DNA from: Sipunculus nudus
Taxonomy: Eukaryota; Annelida; Sipuncula; Golfingiida; Sipunculidae
DNA length: 64,000 nucleotides
Assembly (NCBI GenBank): GCA_026874595.1
Contig: CM049308.1
Location: forward strand, 19,941,867 to 20,005,866
Direction: 5' to 3'
Under the pieces are notes generated by a model. The model had not been told where the DNA came from and made no database searches. It saw nothing but the letters and a program-made list of their open reading frames with translations. Position 1 is the first letter of the stretch, and each line of letters opens with the position of its first letter. A program made the translations under genes and the position numbers. Positions 13,000 to 24,808 of this stretch are shown here, piece by piece.

Positions 13000-13204
13000 A
13001 ATAATTGTCTGGGGATACTATGGCACCTGCGGAGCCAAGAAATATCTAGTTTGGAAAGTAATTATAGACTTGTTTTTCTTGACAAACACTGCGCATTACT
13101 TAATTTCAAATTTTCGTAAATTAATCACTAAAGGCAGCTTTTTATAGTAATTATTCAAATCAACACAACATGTTAGTTTATGCATTGCAGCTGGGAACTT
13201 CAAT

Positions 13205-13696
<492 letters not shown>

Positions 13697-14101
13697 ACTT
13701 CAATTGAAGTTAAACATAAAATTTAATTAATTGAAGACAAAAACTAGTTGTAAATGTTTGTCTCCTAAATAAAAACAGCTTTAATGACCGACTTTGATAC
13801 TTACTTGGGAAGGTAACAATTTAATGGGGAAGGCTACTTGAGTGACGGTTTGGTGGGTTACCCGCTACAGTATGGTCTCCTCGTAAGGCTTCAAACAACT
13901 AGCGGTAATCGTTTGATTAGTGTTTTGTCACTTTGATCCAGTAGTTCAAGGGAGCTTTGTCTCTTGTGTGAGTGTGTAATAATGACACTAAGTAGTTAAG
14001 ATTTTTAATATATATCATTGAACTAATGGGTCAGTATTCAGTTCATCGAATCTTTTAAAATGGATAACATGCACCCGACATAGTAAAATACTGGATGCGC
14101 A

Positions 14102-15200
14102 CATCAGTAACGTTTTATCAAGCAAGCGGCCATCTCAGGTCTGATAACAAATTAAAACAAAGGTATATTGAAATTGTAAAACACTTGCAAAATCCGCAGT
14201 TTCCTGTAGACCCTGATTTCAAGTTCTACGTAAAATCAAAGGGATCTAAATTATGAATTTGCTTGCTCTTTGAGTGAAAAACACGCTTTTTGTTCCCTCC
14301 AAATCCTAGCCTCAGAGAATTCTGCAACCACTGCCCACAGTGTCAGCTTTCCAAAGTGCAGACCTTTCGTCCTCCACTCCAGACCACCATAGCAGATGAG
14401 TTCCAGGAGAAGATTCAGATTGACTTCATTGAATGCCCAACGAGCACGAAAACGTTTTTTTCTACATTGGCCATATTGTCGATGACTTTTGCTAAAGACC
14501 TGAGTGCCCAGTAGGTTGCAGACTGCTTAAGAAGCGGGGCCTTGCCTACTTTGGTCCACCTCGCATCTTTTATTTGTACAATGGCCGTGAATTCGTCAGC
14601 AAAGTTGTCCACGCTCTTATTCATTCGCCTCAGCTTCATACTGCTGCTACTCCTATGTCGCAGCCTGCCACAGCTGCTACTTATTCACTCCAGTCCGTTG
14701 TTACATCACATTTTCCTTGAAAAGGCCCTTAAGAACACCTACAAATCTGCCAGTCGCATTGCAGAGGCATACAACAAAAAGAAATGACGGGCCGTCATCC
14801 ACAGATATTCCACTGCTCCCATGCAAACTACTAAGACTATATAAAAAAAAGTAAAATCATACACTGTGGCTTCTCAGCATGGTGTATTAATAGACAAATA
14901 TAGGGCTTGGGATTTGACAGCTTACTCGGGGACCAGATCTTATAGTCGGTTATCCTTGCGAGCAGCTGCACGCTTGGAACAGTTCATGTAAATGTACCAG
15001 TGGATGTAAAACATCAAAGAGATGCTCTTGCCGTGACAATGGGATACAGTGCAGCACCCACTGCTACGCGCAACACTCGTGCACCAACAACGGTACGGAG
15101 ACAGAGTCTACTGAACCTACAACCCTCACTGATCGTGAAGTAAAAAGACTGTCATGTACAAATGGCTGGCTGCATGGCAGTCATATTAGAGAGGCGTCCA
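14102..15200 (+). pseudogene. Decayed integrase-type transposon ORF (KRBA2/Ginger-like)
   Basis: Fragments lie in order but in different frames: SGHLRSDNKLKQRYIEIVKH and FKFYVKSKGSKL (14130-14255); a zinc-binding piece CNHCPQCQLSKVQTF then EKIQIDFIE (14290-14514); the integrase segment YFGPPRIFYLYNGREFVSKV near 14550; AYNKKK; QHGVL...YRAWDLTAYSG and LSLRAAARLEQF (14875-14985); and a Cys cluster CKTSKRCSCRDNGIQCSTHC (15005-15070). This order matches KRBA2-like integrase transposons from memory. The second catalytic Asp is replaced (YNGREF for DNGxEF) and there are several stops and frameshifts, so the copy is dead. Termini not identified. A C-terminal WLHGSHIREASKILQ segment runs into the 40-bp minisatellite. 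Confidence 0.6.
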
Positions 15201-15560
15201 AGATCCTGCAGAGTGATCACCCTGGTATAGACGGACTTCAGGATCCTGCAGAGTGATCACCCGGGTGTAGACGGACTTCAGGATCCTGCAGAGTGATCAC
15301 CCGGGTATAGACGGACTTCAGGATCCTGCAGAGTGATCACCCGGGTATAGACGGACTTCAGGATCCTGCAGAGTGATCACCCGGGTATAGACGGACTTCA
15401 GGATCCTGCAGAGTGATCACCCTGGCATAGACGGACTTCAGGATCCTGCAGAGTGATCACCCTGGTATAGACGGACTTCAGGTTCCTGCTGAGTGATCAC
15501 CCGGGTATAGACGGACTTCAGGATCCTGCAGAGTGAACACCCGGGTATAAAGGGACTTCA
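15201..15560 (+). repeat. 40-bp minisatellite, nine copies, grown from transposon coding sequence
   Basis: Nine consecutive 40-bp units, GGATCCTGCAGAGTGATCAC followed by CCGGGTATAGACGGACTTCA, with a few substitutions; a partial tenth ends at GGATCC. The first unit continues the upstream frame as KILQSDHPGIDGLQ, the end of the transposon-type motif, so that segment seeded the array. The period is not a multiple of 3, so the frame is lost in later units. Confidence 0.95.
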
Positions 15561-15644
15561 GGATCCTTTGCTTTAATAAAACCTATCATGGAACATGCCG
15601 ACGAGTGATAATGTCCAAATTTCCCACGTAAACAAAAAGACTAG

Positions 15645-15945
15645 ATAACTGTCTCAGATACTAGACAGCCCAACAATTGCACAGGGATCTGTGATTCAAT
15701 GTCAAAGAAACCATCAGAAGAAACAAAAGATTTCTTAGAAACTTTAACAAAATCCAAAATATCAAGATGTGTGTCATAAATGCCCATATAGGCAGACTTA
15801 TCAAAGTGACTCTGGTGTTTCGCAATTGCTTTCGCAAAGACTCTGCCGTCTGGTAAAGACCCCTGCCGCCAAAACTACACTTATCCACGTCACCATCTGT
15901 GTGAAAATTTAAAGAAAGGAGTACTGCCGGATTTCCCCACAAGCT
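15645..15945 (-). pseudogene. Frameshifted coding fragment of unknown origin
   Basis: On the minus strand two adjacent frames read like protein: FHTDGDVDKCSFGGRGLYQ, then after a one-base shift AKAIAKHQSHFDKSAYMGIY and THLDILDFVKVSKKSF, ending QLLGCLVSETVI and a stop. Composition and continuity look coding, with one frameshift near 15845. No family recognised. Its position beside a dead transposon suggests a transposon or retrocopy fragment. Confidence 0.35.
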
Positions 15946-18870
15946 TATATCACAAGGACCCTACAGATTCTATAAGAGTGTTAGTAATAAAATGTAATAT
16001 AAGAGACTTGTCTGAAGCACTTTCCGTAACACCCATTCAATTTGGACACCCATTGGGTGAAAGATTATTTTCCTGATTAGCGGGTTGTATAGTTAAGTTA
16101 GTATATATTTTATGTTTAGTATTTTTTGTTAATATTATATAATTTCATTATGTTGTAATTGTTGTGTATAGCTGCGATGCATTAATTAGCACCTGGTGAT
16201 GACTTGTTTAATAACAATGACAAGCTGTCTGTAGTGATTAATTTAAAGTAACATGACATTTACTAATGTGAAGTGTTTGTCTAATAAAAAAAAGTCTAAA
16301 AGTAATTTACAGTTCCAGCTGCATTTCATGAACTAGCAACTAGCGTGTGATGATGATTTAAATAATTAAAATAACAAGCTGTCTGTAGTGATTAATTTAC
16401 AATAAAATGAAATAATATAAAATTTGTATTGGGCCAAGCGTATATTCAGATGGGCCAATGTGTTTGCAGTGCAGTGGATCAGTAATTGGGTTGCCAATCT
16501 GCAGATGGACATCCGAATAACGGATTCCCATAAGGGCCTGGCCAATCGGCAGATGGGCCAGATCCGTAAAAGGGCTCCAACATATATACACATTCCACAA
16601 AGTCAATATGGCCGATGCAATAAACGTGCCTCATGATCTAAAAATTAAATTAAATTTAGCGCATTATTTTGCATGAATCCCGGTGTCATGACAAAAAAAT
16701 TAGGATGATCGACAGTGGACCCTCACGAGTAACATTACTACATAATACCACTATTCAGCCCTGCTTTAATATTAGTAAAAATGTTATGATTCTGATTTTA
16801 ATAAAACACTTTTTTTTTAAGGAAAATAAGACTGAGGCATTTATTTTATTTTTTTAATATGTTATAATTAATGTGCTAATGAAGAGGATTTTTTTTGTGA
16901 GAATGTACATCGAATATATATGCATTGTTTGCCAACGTCTAACAAAAATTTGTTTATGTTTTAACATCTATTGCAATAAAGCTTTCCTTTTACACAACAT
17001 TTAGGTGTTTTTTCTATCATGGTGGCGTTTTAAACTTATACGGCCCGATTTATTGTTTGCATATAATACCTCATGGTGGAAATCAGTATTTGCCTATATA
17101 AGGTTAAGAAAATTCAGCCCCTTTTCTGTAAATGGTATTTGTATTTTGAGAACCTTCAACTGTATTTTTAACTTGAATTTGTCTTGCAAAAGAACAAACA
17201 ATTTTTCCTAAAAATATATATAAAATTGACCGTTATTTCATATATAAAAAAGCAACTGAGTTTAATTTGATTGATGTAAGATTTCTTTTTTTTTATAGGA
17301 AAACACGTCAACTTCTGATTTGAAAATTATCTTTGAAAAAATCATTCTTGCAGCTTTTCTGATATTTAAAAACTCTATAAAATGGTGATACTGCGGAATA
17401 GATTCTCACATGAAGAAAACTTTGTTCCCAGTGAATTCCTGAATTTTCTTTAATTAAATACTTAGTCTTAAATGTCCCATGCAGGTTAAATAAGACTGAC
17501 CAACACGTTCTATTTTTTTAAGATTATACCAGACTTTTTATGAAAACCAAAGCGGAAATTTTCATAAAATTACATGTTACAATGTTACATGAGGATTTTG
17601 CTTTCACATTACATCTGAGTTAGCCAAGATATTTATACTTAAGATGTTCTTTAATTTCCCAAATAAAGAAGAGTTATTTATAGCAAACTAATTGTGCTGC
17701 TTCTGGCTATCTTCAGAGATTTTCGTATATCAAAATTTAAAAGAAATATTGCCCTAATCTTTTAGCTTAAGTTTACTTACTTACATTTATGAAATACAAA
17801 GCTCCATGCATCGAAACACTCAGAACTCATCGGCCGAATTCGGATTCGAGTGTCTCGCGAGATATGGCGAGATGTTCCGAATAACATACCGAAAAGGAGG
17901 ATGCCTTTGGATGATAAGAAAATCTAATCGCTTGAGTGAGTATTTTACGGTGACCGATTTTGGACGTCAGAAAATAATTTCTTGAGATATCAAGATGACA
18001 TTTCACAGAAATCCCCGTTGGAGTTGAAACAGTGAAATAACATTTTATCTCGCAATGTTATATCGAGATCTCGAGATATTTTTTTTGTGCATTTCCTGAG
18101 TGAGCAACTTTATAAATCAATGAAAGTCGGGGAACTTGATTGACTGAAAGATATATGGGCCCACCATTAAAATATTGTCCCTTTTTCAACTGGGTGAACA
18201 CTGGATGTTTAGCCATAGTGTCTTTAAAGTGTTGACAGCGGTCGAATTATAATAACCCTGGAAATCTGAAATATAAAAGAAAACCCTGGTAAAATCGTTT
18301 AATATTTTATTTCAGTGAAATGTTTGGATATTTATTACTTATTATTAAATATATTAAAAAAAAACAATAATTACAATGTATTTCATCCTGAGTAAATCAG
18401 GAAAAATGAAACATTTATCCTTTTTATAACATACATAATGTCGCTCTTCTTTTCATTAGATTTTTGGCAAGGGTACAAAGGATTAAATTTTTATGTACAA
18501 AAGTCCACACGAGCTGTGAACTTGTGGGGAGGATACTCTGAGAATTAAAAAAAAAACTTAACCCAGATTAGAGGGTCTGTCTCTAATCTTACTGAAATAA
18601 AAAAAGTTGTGAAGAGGAAATGGAACAAAGTGACAGTAAACATTTAGATAACTGCAGTCAATATCTTGTAAACAGTACCCCAGCAACGCAGGTGCACTAA
18701 AGCAACAAAAAAAAGTTTGTAATTGCATACAGTCCATTAGCAGATCCATAATTTAATCTACCTTGGAAAGTCCACCATACGCACATGAAGAACGAGGAGA
18801 GATTACAGTCATTAAGCTTGAAGACTTTTTTTTTATTTTTACACTGTGGCGGAGCAGAACTCAATTGTGG
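15946..18870. other. Gene-poor intergenic stretch
   Basis: No supported gene. 16420-16640 is a locally less AT-rich patch rich in GGGCCAAT and CAGATGG words and open on both strands, but without a recognisable product. 17840-18090 holds palindromic CGAGATCTCGAGATAT-type words. Confidence 0.4.
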
Positions 18871-18871
18871 A

Positions 18872-18898
18872 GGGGGGAGGGGAGGGGGGGGGGGGGGA
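18872..18898. repeat. G-rich tract
   Basis: 27 bases of almost pure G with single A interruptions; could form a G-quadruplex. Confidence 0.9.
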
Positions 18899-19093
18899 GT
18901 AGAGCCATTTCGGCACTGTAACGCTCTATATGAGGATGCAAATATTTTGGAAAAAGCCTTCAGGCCTACACGTATACCGGGGGGTGCACTATAGCTGTTT
19001 TGGTGGAGGCACAGTTATATTGTTATAAGAGTTTTCCCCTCCTCTCCCCTATGTATTAATTTTCATGCCACACCCACACAATACTGACAATAT

Positions 19094-19100
<7 letters not shown>

Positions 19101-19153
<53 letters not shown>
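19101..19153. repeat. (TA)n microsatellite
   Basis: About 26 uninterrupted TA dinucleotides. Confidence 0.95.
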
Positions 19154-19156
<3 letters not shown>

Positions 19157-21389
19157 TATGCTTATGAGCAACAAACAATGTATGAAAGCACACACAACTC
19201 ATGAGATGTCATATCGAAGGATATGCAGATTCTTTGATTAAAGGTAATTACGTGTGAAGCAAAGCAGCTGTTTATTTACTTTCTATATTTGAATCCGCAA
19301 ATGCTGTCTACATTTCATTGGAATCAACAGATTTTTTGTAAATGTGTAAAGAAAAAAAAAAAAACTAGTTACTTCAATTCTCTGGAAGCCAGATCTTCCA
19401 ACTGAGCATTCTATATAACACCACCTATTTTTGTTGCCTTATTGACGGAAACACATAACATCAAGGTCATGTACATCATTTTTTTCCATGACAAAATCCT
19501 GTTTACCCATGCAAGAGCTTCCATAACAAGTGCTATGGGTTGCAGGAGGTAAAGAGAATGGTCAATGTACTATAGCAACCCCCTCTTAACACTAATAACA
19601 GGAGGACAGGCTGTCCATTACAAGGTATGGACATGATAGAACACACGCAGGAAATCTCTGTGACATGCGGTTCAGTTAGTTTATAGCTATAAGTTTATAT
19701 GCTACGCATGATGAAAATATCACACAGCGAATGGCTGGTGAATGTTTATGTCTTATCATGATAATAATCTACTGATATATATAGATGTGTCATTATAGCA
19801 GTTTAATTAATATGCCGGGATGAATAAAATAAAATTAATTTATGACTGTATCTAGATCTCAGTGAACTGTCCATTGATTTATGATAAAGAGAGAAGACCA
19901 AACTGTCTACCATATCAATGATATATGTGATATTACTGTAAGAAGCAAGGAAGGATTAAACTAAACTTTCGCTTTGACCTTTCATTTCATTTACAAGACG
20001 ACTTTTGAACTTGATTAAAACTTCTAATTGACTATACCAGGGCCAAGCAGCATGTTAACACATGACAGCGCTGCCATACATTGTCCAGACCAGTTGTACA
20101 AAGTGGCTGGCTTGTCTCGAGTCCTGGTGTGTGTCCAGCACAGTGGGGTGCTGCCTAACAGCACCCCCCCCCCCCCCCGTCCTCCCCGGTAAAGCCCTGA
20201 TATAATTAAGCCAGCTTATCAGGTATTCTGGTGTAAGCCTGATCTTATTTTGTGTTTTGTACACACCATAAGGTTACTAATATTCTTCATTTGGAGATAA
20301 AGGAAGGGGCACCGTTGATATATGGGGGGGGGGGGGGGGGGCCCGGGGAGCATGGAACCCCCGTGCCCTCCCCCCGCCCCTGGCTACGGGTCTGCGACAT
20401 AAACTAGACCAATCACAGATGCGGGGAGGGGGAGGGGGGGGGGGGGGTCCAGTGGGTCAGGACCTCCCTTTAACTGTCGCTGCAACCTTTTGTTAGGGGT
20501 TCAGTCCAATTAATTGTTGTGGCTTGGCATTCCCCCTTTTTCCGGACCTGTGGACCTTTTTTTAGGTTTTATCATTATTTCTCCTCGGTTAGACCTGTCC
20601 TCATAAAAAATCCAGCTGGATCCGCCCCTAACTCTTAACTTTTTAGTATACACTCTAACCACATGTACCATTTTATGAGAAAAAAAGTTCATTTTAACTC
20701 AGTATATTGGTAAATGTTTTTTTAGTTTCTAACCGGATAAATGCAAGCATGGCTCGCATGGGTAACTGGACGATAAAAGTTGTACCCGGTACAATTTAGG
20801 AATGACTCCTTACCATGGAGACGGATTTGCAGTTGGGTTTGTGAGTTCACGTTTTCTTTTATGATAAATCATCACTTGTAGCGCAATGTTCGGATTATCC
20901 GAAATCATGTGATCTTTAACCAAATAATGAGCATTTCGCTGATTATATAGATTGGAGAATATGTGTATTTTAAACTAATTTTGCATTTTATCAAATATCA
21001 GCCCTGTATTTGTTTTGTTTAAGCGCTGTAGAGTTATAACTACTTCAACAGTCTCTTTTTTCAAAAGCTTCATCCCCGGCTTGTCCCTTGAAATTATTTA
21101 ACTTAAAATCAATATTTTAAATAGTGACATTAATTGACTAATACCTGTCAGAAAAAAAGGAACCCTGCTGTCCTTCGATTGTTTGTGCAAAAGTAAAGGA
21201 ATACCAGTAAACAAGCATTTTCGTTTTATATTCTTAAAATTACCTTTTATACTCGTCATATTCTCATTAACGTCAACTATAAGGTTCGAGTATATTTAAT
21301 TTTCATTGAGAATATTGTACCCACAACCGCAGCGCCATCTGTCGCTTAAAATCTAAACCACTTCATTTCATGTTGTTCAGCTCTGTCGA
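19154..21389. other. Intergenic upstream of ATP6V1D, with G/C homopolymers
   Basis: No gene seen. Contains a C-run at 20164-20178, a G-run at 20324-20341 running into GGGCCCGGGG, and a G-rich tract at 20423-20447. The GC-rich patch 20320-20450 resembles degraded repeat termini. Confidence 0.5.
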
Positions 21390-21424
21390 CAGTGTCATGT
21401 GGTAAGTCATGTGACCTGACGTCG
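21390..21424 (+). promoter_or_regulatory. Candidate CLEAR/M-box E-boxes and CRE-like site upstream of ATP6V1D
   Basis: GTCATGTGG (21394-21402) and GTCATGTGAC (21406-21415) are two CATGTG E-boxes 12 bp apart, close to the CLEAR/M-box consensus GTCACGTGAC bound by TFEB/MITF factors. TGACGTCG (21417-21424) is CRE-like. All lie 50-80 bp before the start codon. V-ATPase genes are known CLEAR-network targets in vertebrates; function here is inference. Confidence 0.4.
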
Positions 21425-21474
21425 ATGCGACAGATCTAGATCTTTGCAAGTGGGAGGTGTTCAAAGAAGTCAAG

Positions 21475-21518
21475 ATGTCGGGTAGCGGTGACAGAATCCC
21501 GGTTTTTCCCTCTCGAAT
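21475..21518 (+). CDS. ATP6V1D: ATP6V1D coding exon 1
   Basis: ATG followed by [13 protein letters not shown]; donor GTGAGT at 21519 splits the Met15 codon (AT|G). Confidence 0.93.
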
Positions 21519-21705
21519 GTGAGTGAAAGTTACAATTTGATTCAAAATATTTAATAAAGTGTACTTGGTCCCCATATAAAGCTAGACTGATCTGCAAATG
21601 GCCTTAAACATGAATTGTTCATGCGGGTAAGACCGGTTGACAGGATGTCAAAGTCACATGCCAGTTTCTGAAATTCTTTCTGTATTATGCTTTAATACTT
21701 TTACA

Positions 21706-21775
<70 letters not shown>

Positions 21776-24738
21776 GTCATTTTGTCGAAGTTGTTGTTGC
21801 TATATTATAAATATTTTTCACAGTTTAACTGAACATCTGAATGAATATTTTCAAAACTGGGAGGGATTAAGGATTATGTGCAGAAATAGTCCATCTCTGG
21901 ACCTTTGTGTCCTATGTTAGACGTAGGACGTGTCCGTCCATCAGGTCTAACATAGGACACAAGGGTCCAGAGATGGACTAGTGCAGAAATTAATCAAGAA
22001 TCGCCTTTCTTTTACCAAAAAACTCCACAAAACGTATAGATAATTATTCCCTAGATTTAATCAGTGATGGAATTTTTCATATACTTGGATGCATAAATAA
22101 ATAATGGTTTCACAATTACAGATGTCAACAAATAAACTGGTGGAAGTGGTCATCCATGATAAGGAATTGGGGTTTTAACATATTTGGCAGTAGTATGTAC
22201 CTCAATATTTTTATGATAGCAAAAGTGGTAATTACCTTTGGCATGGAAGTACTATTACTGGATATCCCACATTTGCCAGTCCAGGTCACCACAGGGGGGG
22301 GGGGGGCATTAACAAAAAGTCTGTCATGTTTGAGGCAAAGATTTATTGCAGGACTTAATTACAGACATGGGGTCTATTACAGTTGTTCAATTACTATTAC
22401 TATTACTTTCAATTTCTGATATTACTATTACTATTACCACATTTTATCTTCTATTACTATTACTATTACTGGGGTATCTATTACTACTACTATTACATAA
22501 ACTGATGGGAGGATTCTAGACTTTGCGCAGCCATGAGTGCTATAAACTAGCACTGCAATCACATTTTTATATTATATATTAATATTAGAAGCACCTATAT
22601 CATCCAGTTACCTACACAATTTTCTTATACTGTGTCTGTCATTAACAATAAGCCTAATGATACTGGAGATCTTAATTATTTCAGCTTCTTTAATTCTGTT
22701 TTTATATATAAAATATATATTTTGAAACCTCAATGATTATTGGTGCGTTTCAAGTCGAAATTATAAGATAATTGTATGAACTCTTGAATACATGTAATTT
22801 AAAAGCAACCCATTGTAAAGACCCTGGCATATGTAAAATATTGATTTATAATTATATGCATACTTGTACATTTTTTATTATTTTCATATATATTTCACAT
22901 AAATTTATTTTATAGTACATACTTCTGTTAAGATTTAATCTTCTTTCGCATAATTAATAAATAAAGTTTTCAGTGTAACTAAAAATGGTCTCCAAAGGAA
23001 TTATTCATGATTATGTCATATTAATATTTAGTATCAAAGCTGACAATTTAGTCCTTTATGTATGTATCAGGAGAGGAATTTTGGTAGGGCTATGTCCTGT
23101 TTCTACTGTTTACATCAAGATTCTGGACAGATTCTAAACTGGAGACAAAAGTACCCCATCTTCTCAAGTGTATATATGTTCATTTGAATATGATGCCATG
23201 TTTTATTTTATCACATAGTACATCTTAAGAGTGAACAGAGAGGTGGTAAACTTTACAATAATGGTAGCATGCATGGCTTTTATTCTTCAGGCATGCCCTT
23301 CTTCATTGCAGCAAAACCAGCATAGGATAATTTAGGAATATGGAGAGTGATTTAAACTTATATCAATTTTACAAAACAAATAAAATATTATTTATATCAC
23401 TTTCACAATAAATTTGGTATTCAACTATCATATACTTTAAATTTTGTACATAACAGGATCTAATTATTTGATATCAAAATTTCAGATATTAAATAATAAA
23501 ATATTAACAGTTACTTATATTCTCATATTATATAATCAAATAAATTAATATCTTAAAAAAATTGTTCATTTAATTTTCAAAATATAAATTAACATAATTT
23601 TAGATACTGAATGAAGGTCTGTAAAATTGATACTATGAAATAACAGACAAGTATTAAAAGAATTATTTTTAAAGAATATTTATATAAATTAAATAGATAA
23701 TACATGTGCCTGCAGTATGACTTAAATGTGTGTTATTGCAATCTGTATGATTAAAATGCAAACTGGCTCGTGAAAATAAATCTAGGTACATTTCAGAATA
23801 TGCATATGGATTGATGGATGTGAGATAAGATGTACATGTCAATATAATAATACACAATTTATCTGTCTCATAACATCAAACATTCCTCTGTTTATCCATG
23901 GTTTACTAATCAAGGTCAGATTGTGCCAGGTTACCTATTTGGCTGTGACCTGCTCTGTCCAGTACTCTTATGTAATTAGCACCATTGGTCACCAGCAGTG
24001 TGGCAGCTGGCCCATGCTTGCCTCAACAATAGGCACTTCCTGGGCAATTGCTGGACAAGAATTGAGTGTGTTCAGCATTATTTGCTGATATGCTTCATAA
24101 TCAAGGGGCTCACAGGAAGTAATAGAAAGTAATATGTATTACTCTATTACTTTGCCTTCTGTTTCTATTACTATTACAGCTAAAATTTTTGAGTATTACT
24201 ATTACTATTACTATTACATGGAAAAAGCTGTAATAGTCTATTACTATTACTTATTACTATTACCCCATGTCTGCTTAATTAACATTGTGTGACAAAGTGC
24301 AGCAAGGGAGAGCCGGCAACTGAATACTCGTCTCAGTCTCTATCATGACAGAGCCTCTATCCAGTTTATACTCTACGTTAGCATCACAAGAAAGTTCTGA
24401 GGCACTCCACACAGTTCTAGACACTGTTTATACTCTACTTTGGCATCAAAAGAACGTTTTCGGGCACTACAAAGTTCCAGACACTGTTTATACTTTACGT
24501 TAACATCACAAGATCATTTACCGGCACTCTACACAGTTCGAGACATTCTGACCAGGTTTAAACCCTTAGCTTATTTTATTTTACTGCACTTAAATGTGTG
24601 TATAAATTTTAATATAGCTGTAATAAAAATAACAGTAATGACAATGTATTTTTGCACCTTGAAATTACTTTGCACACCCAGTTGTATAAGCTGTGGTGCA
24701 CAGGTGCACCTAACCATAAAAAAGTATTTCGTAAACTG

Positions 24739-24808
<70 letters not shown>

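Larger units (their letters stand above)
22362..24273. mobile_element. hAT-like non-autonomous element, 1912 bp
   Basis: Terminal inverted repeats CAGACATGGGGT at both ends and an exact 8-bp flanking duplication CTTAATTA (22354-22361 and 24274-24281). Subterminal regions are (ATTACT)n arrays; the interior is AT-rich with no transposase. It lies in ATP6V1D intron 1. Confidence 0.8.

Noticed and set aside
16366-16636. Overlapping ~70-codon frames on both strands
   Set aside because: No recognisable product, and frames on both strands share a less AT-rich patch with repeated words; chance openness.
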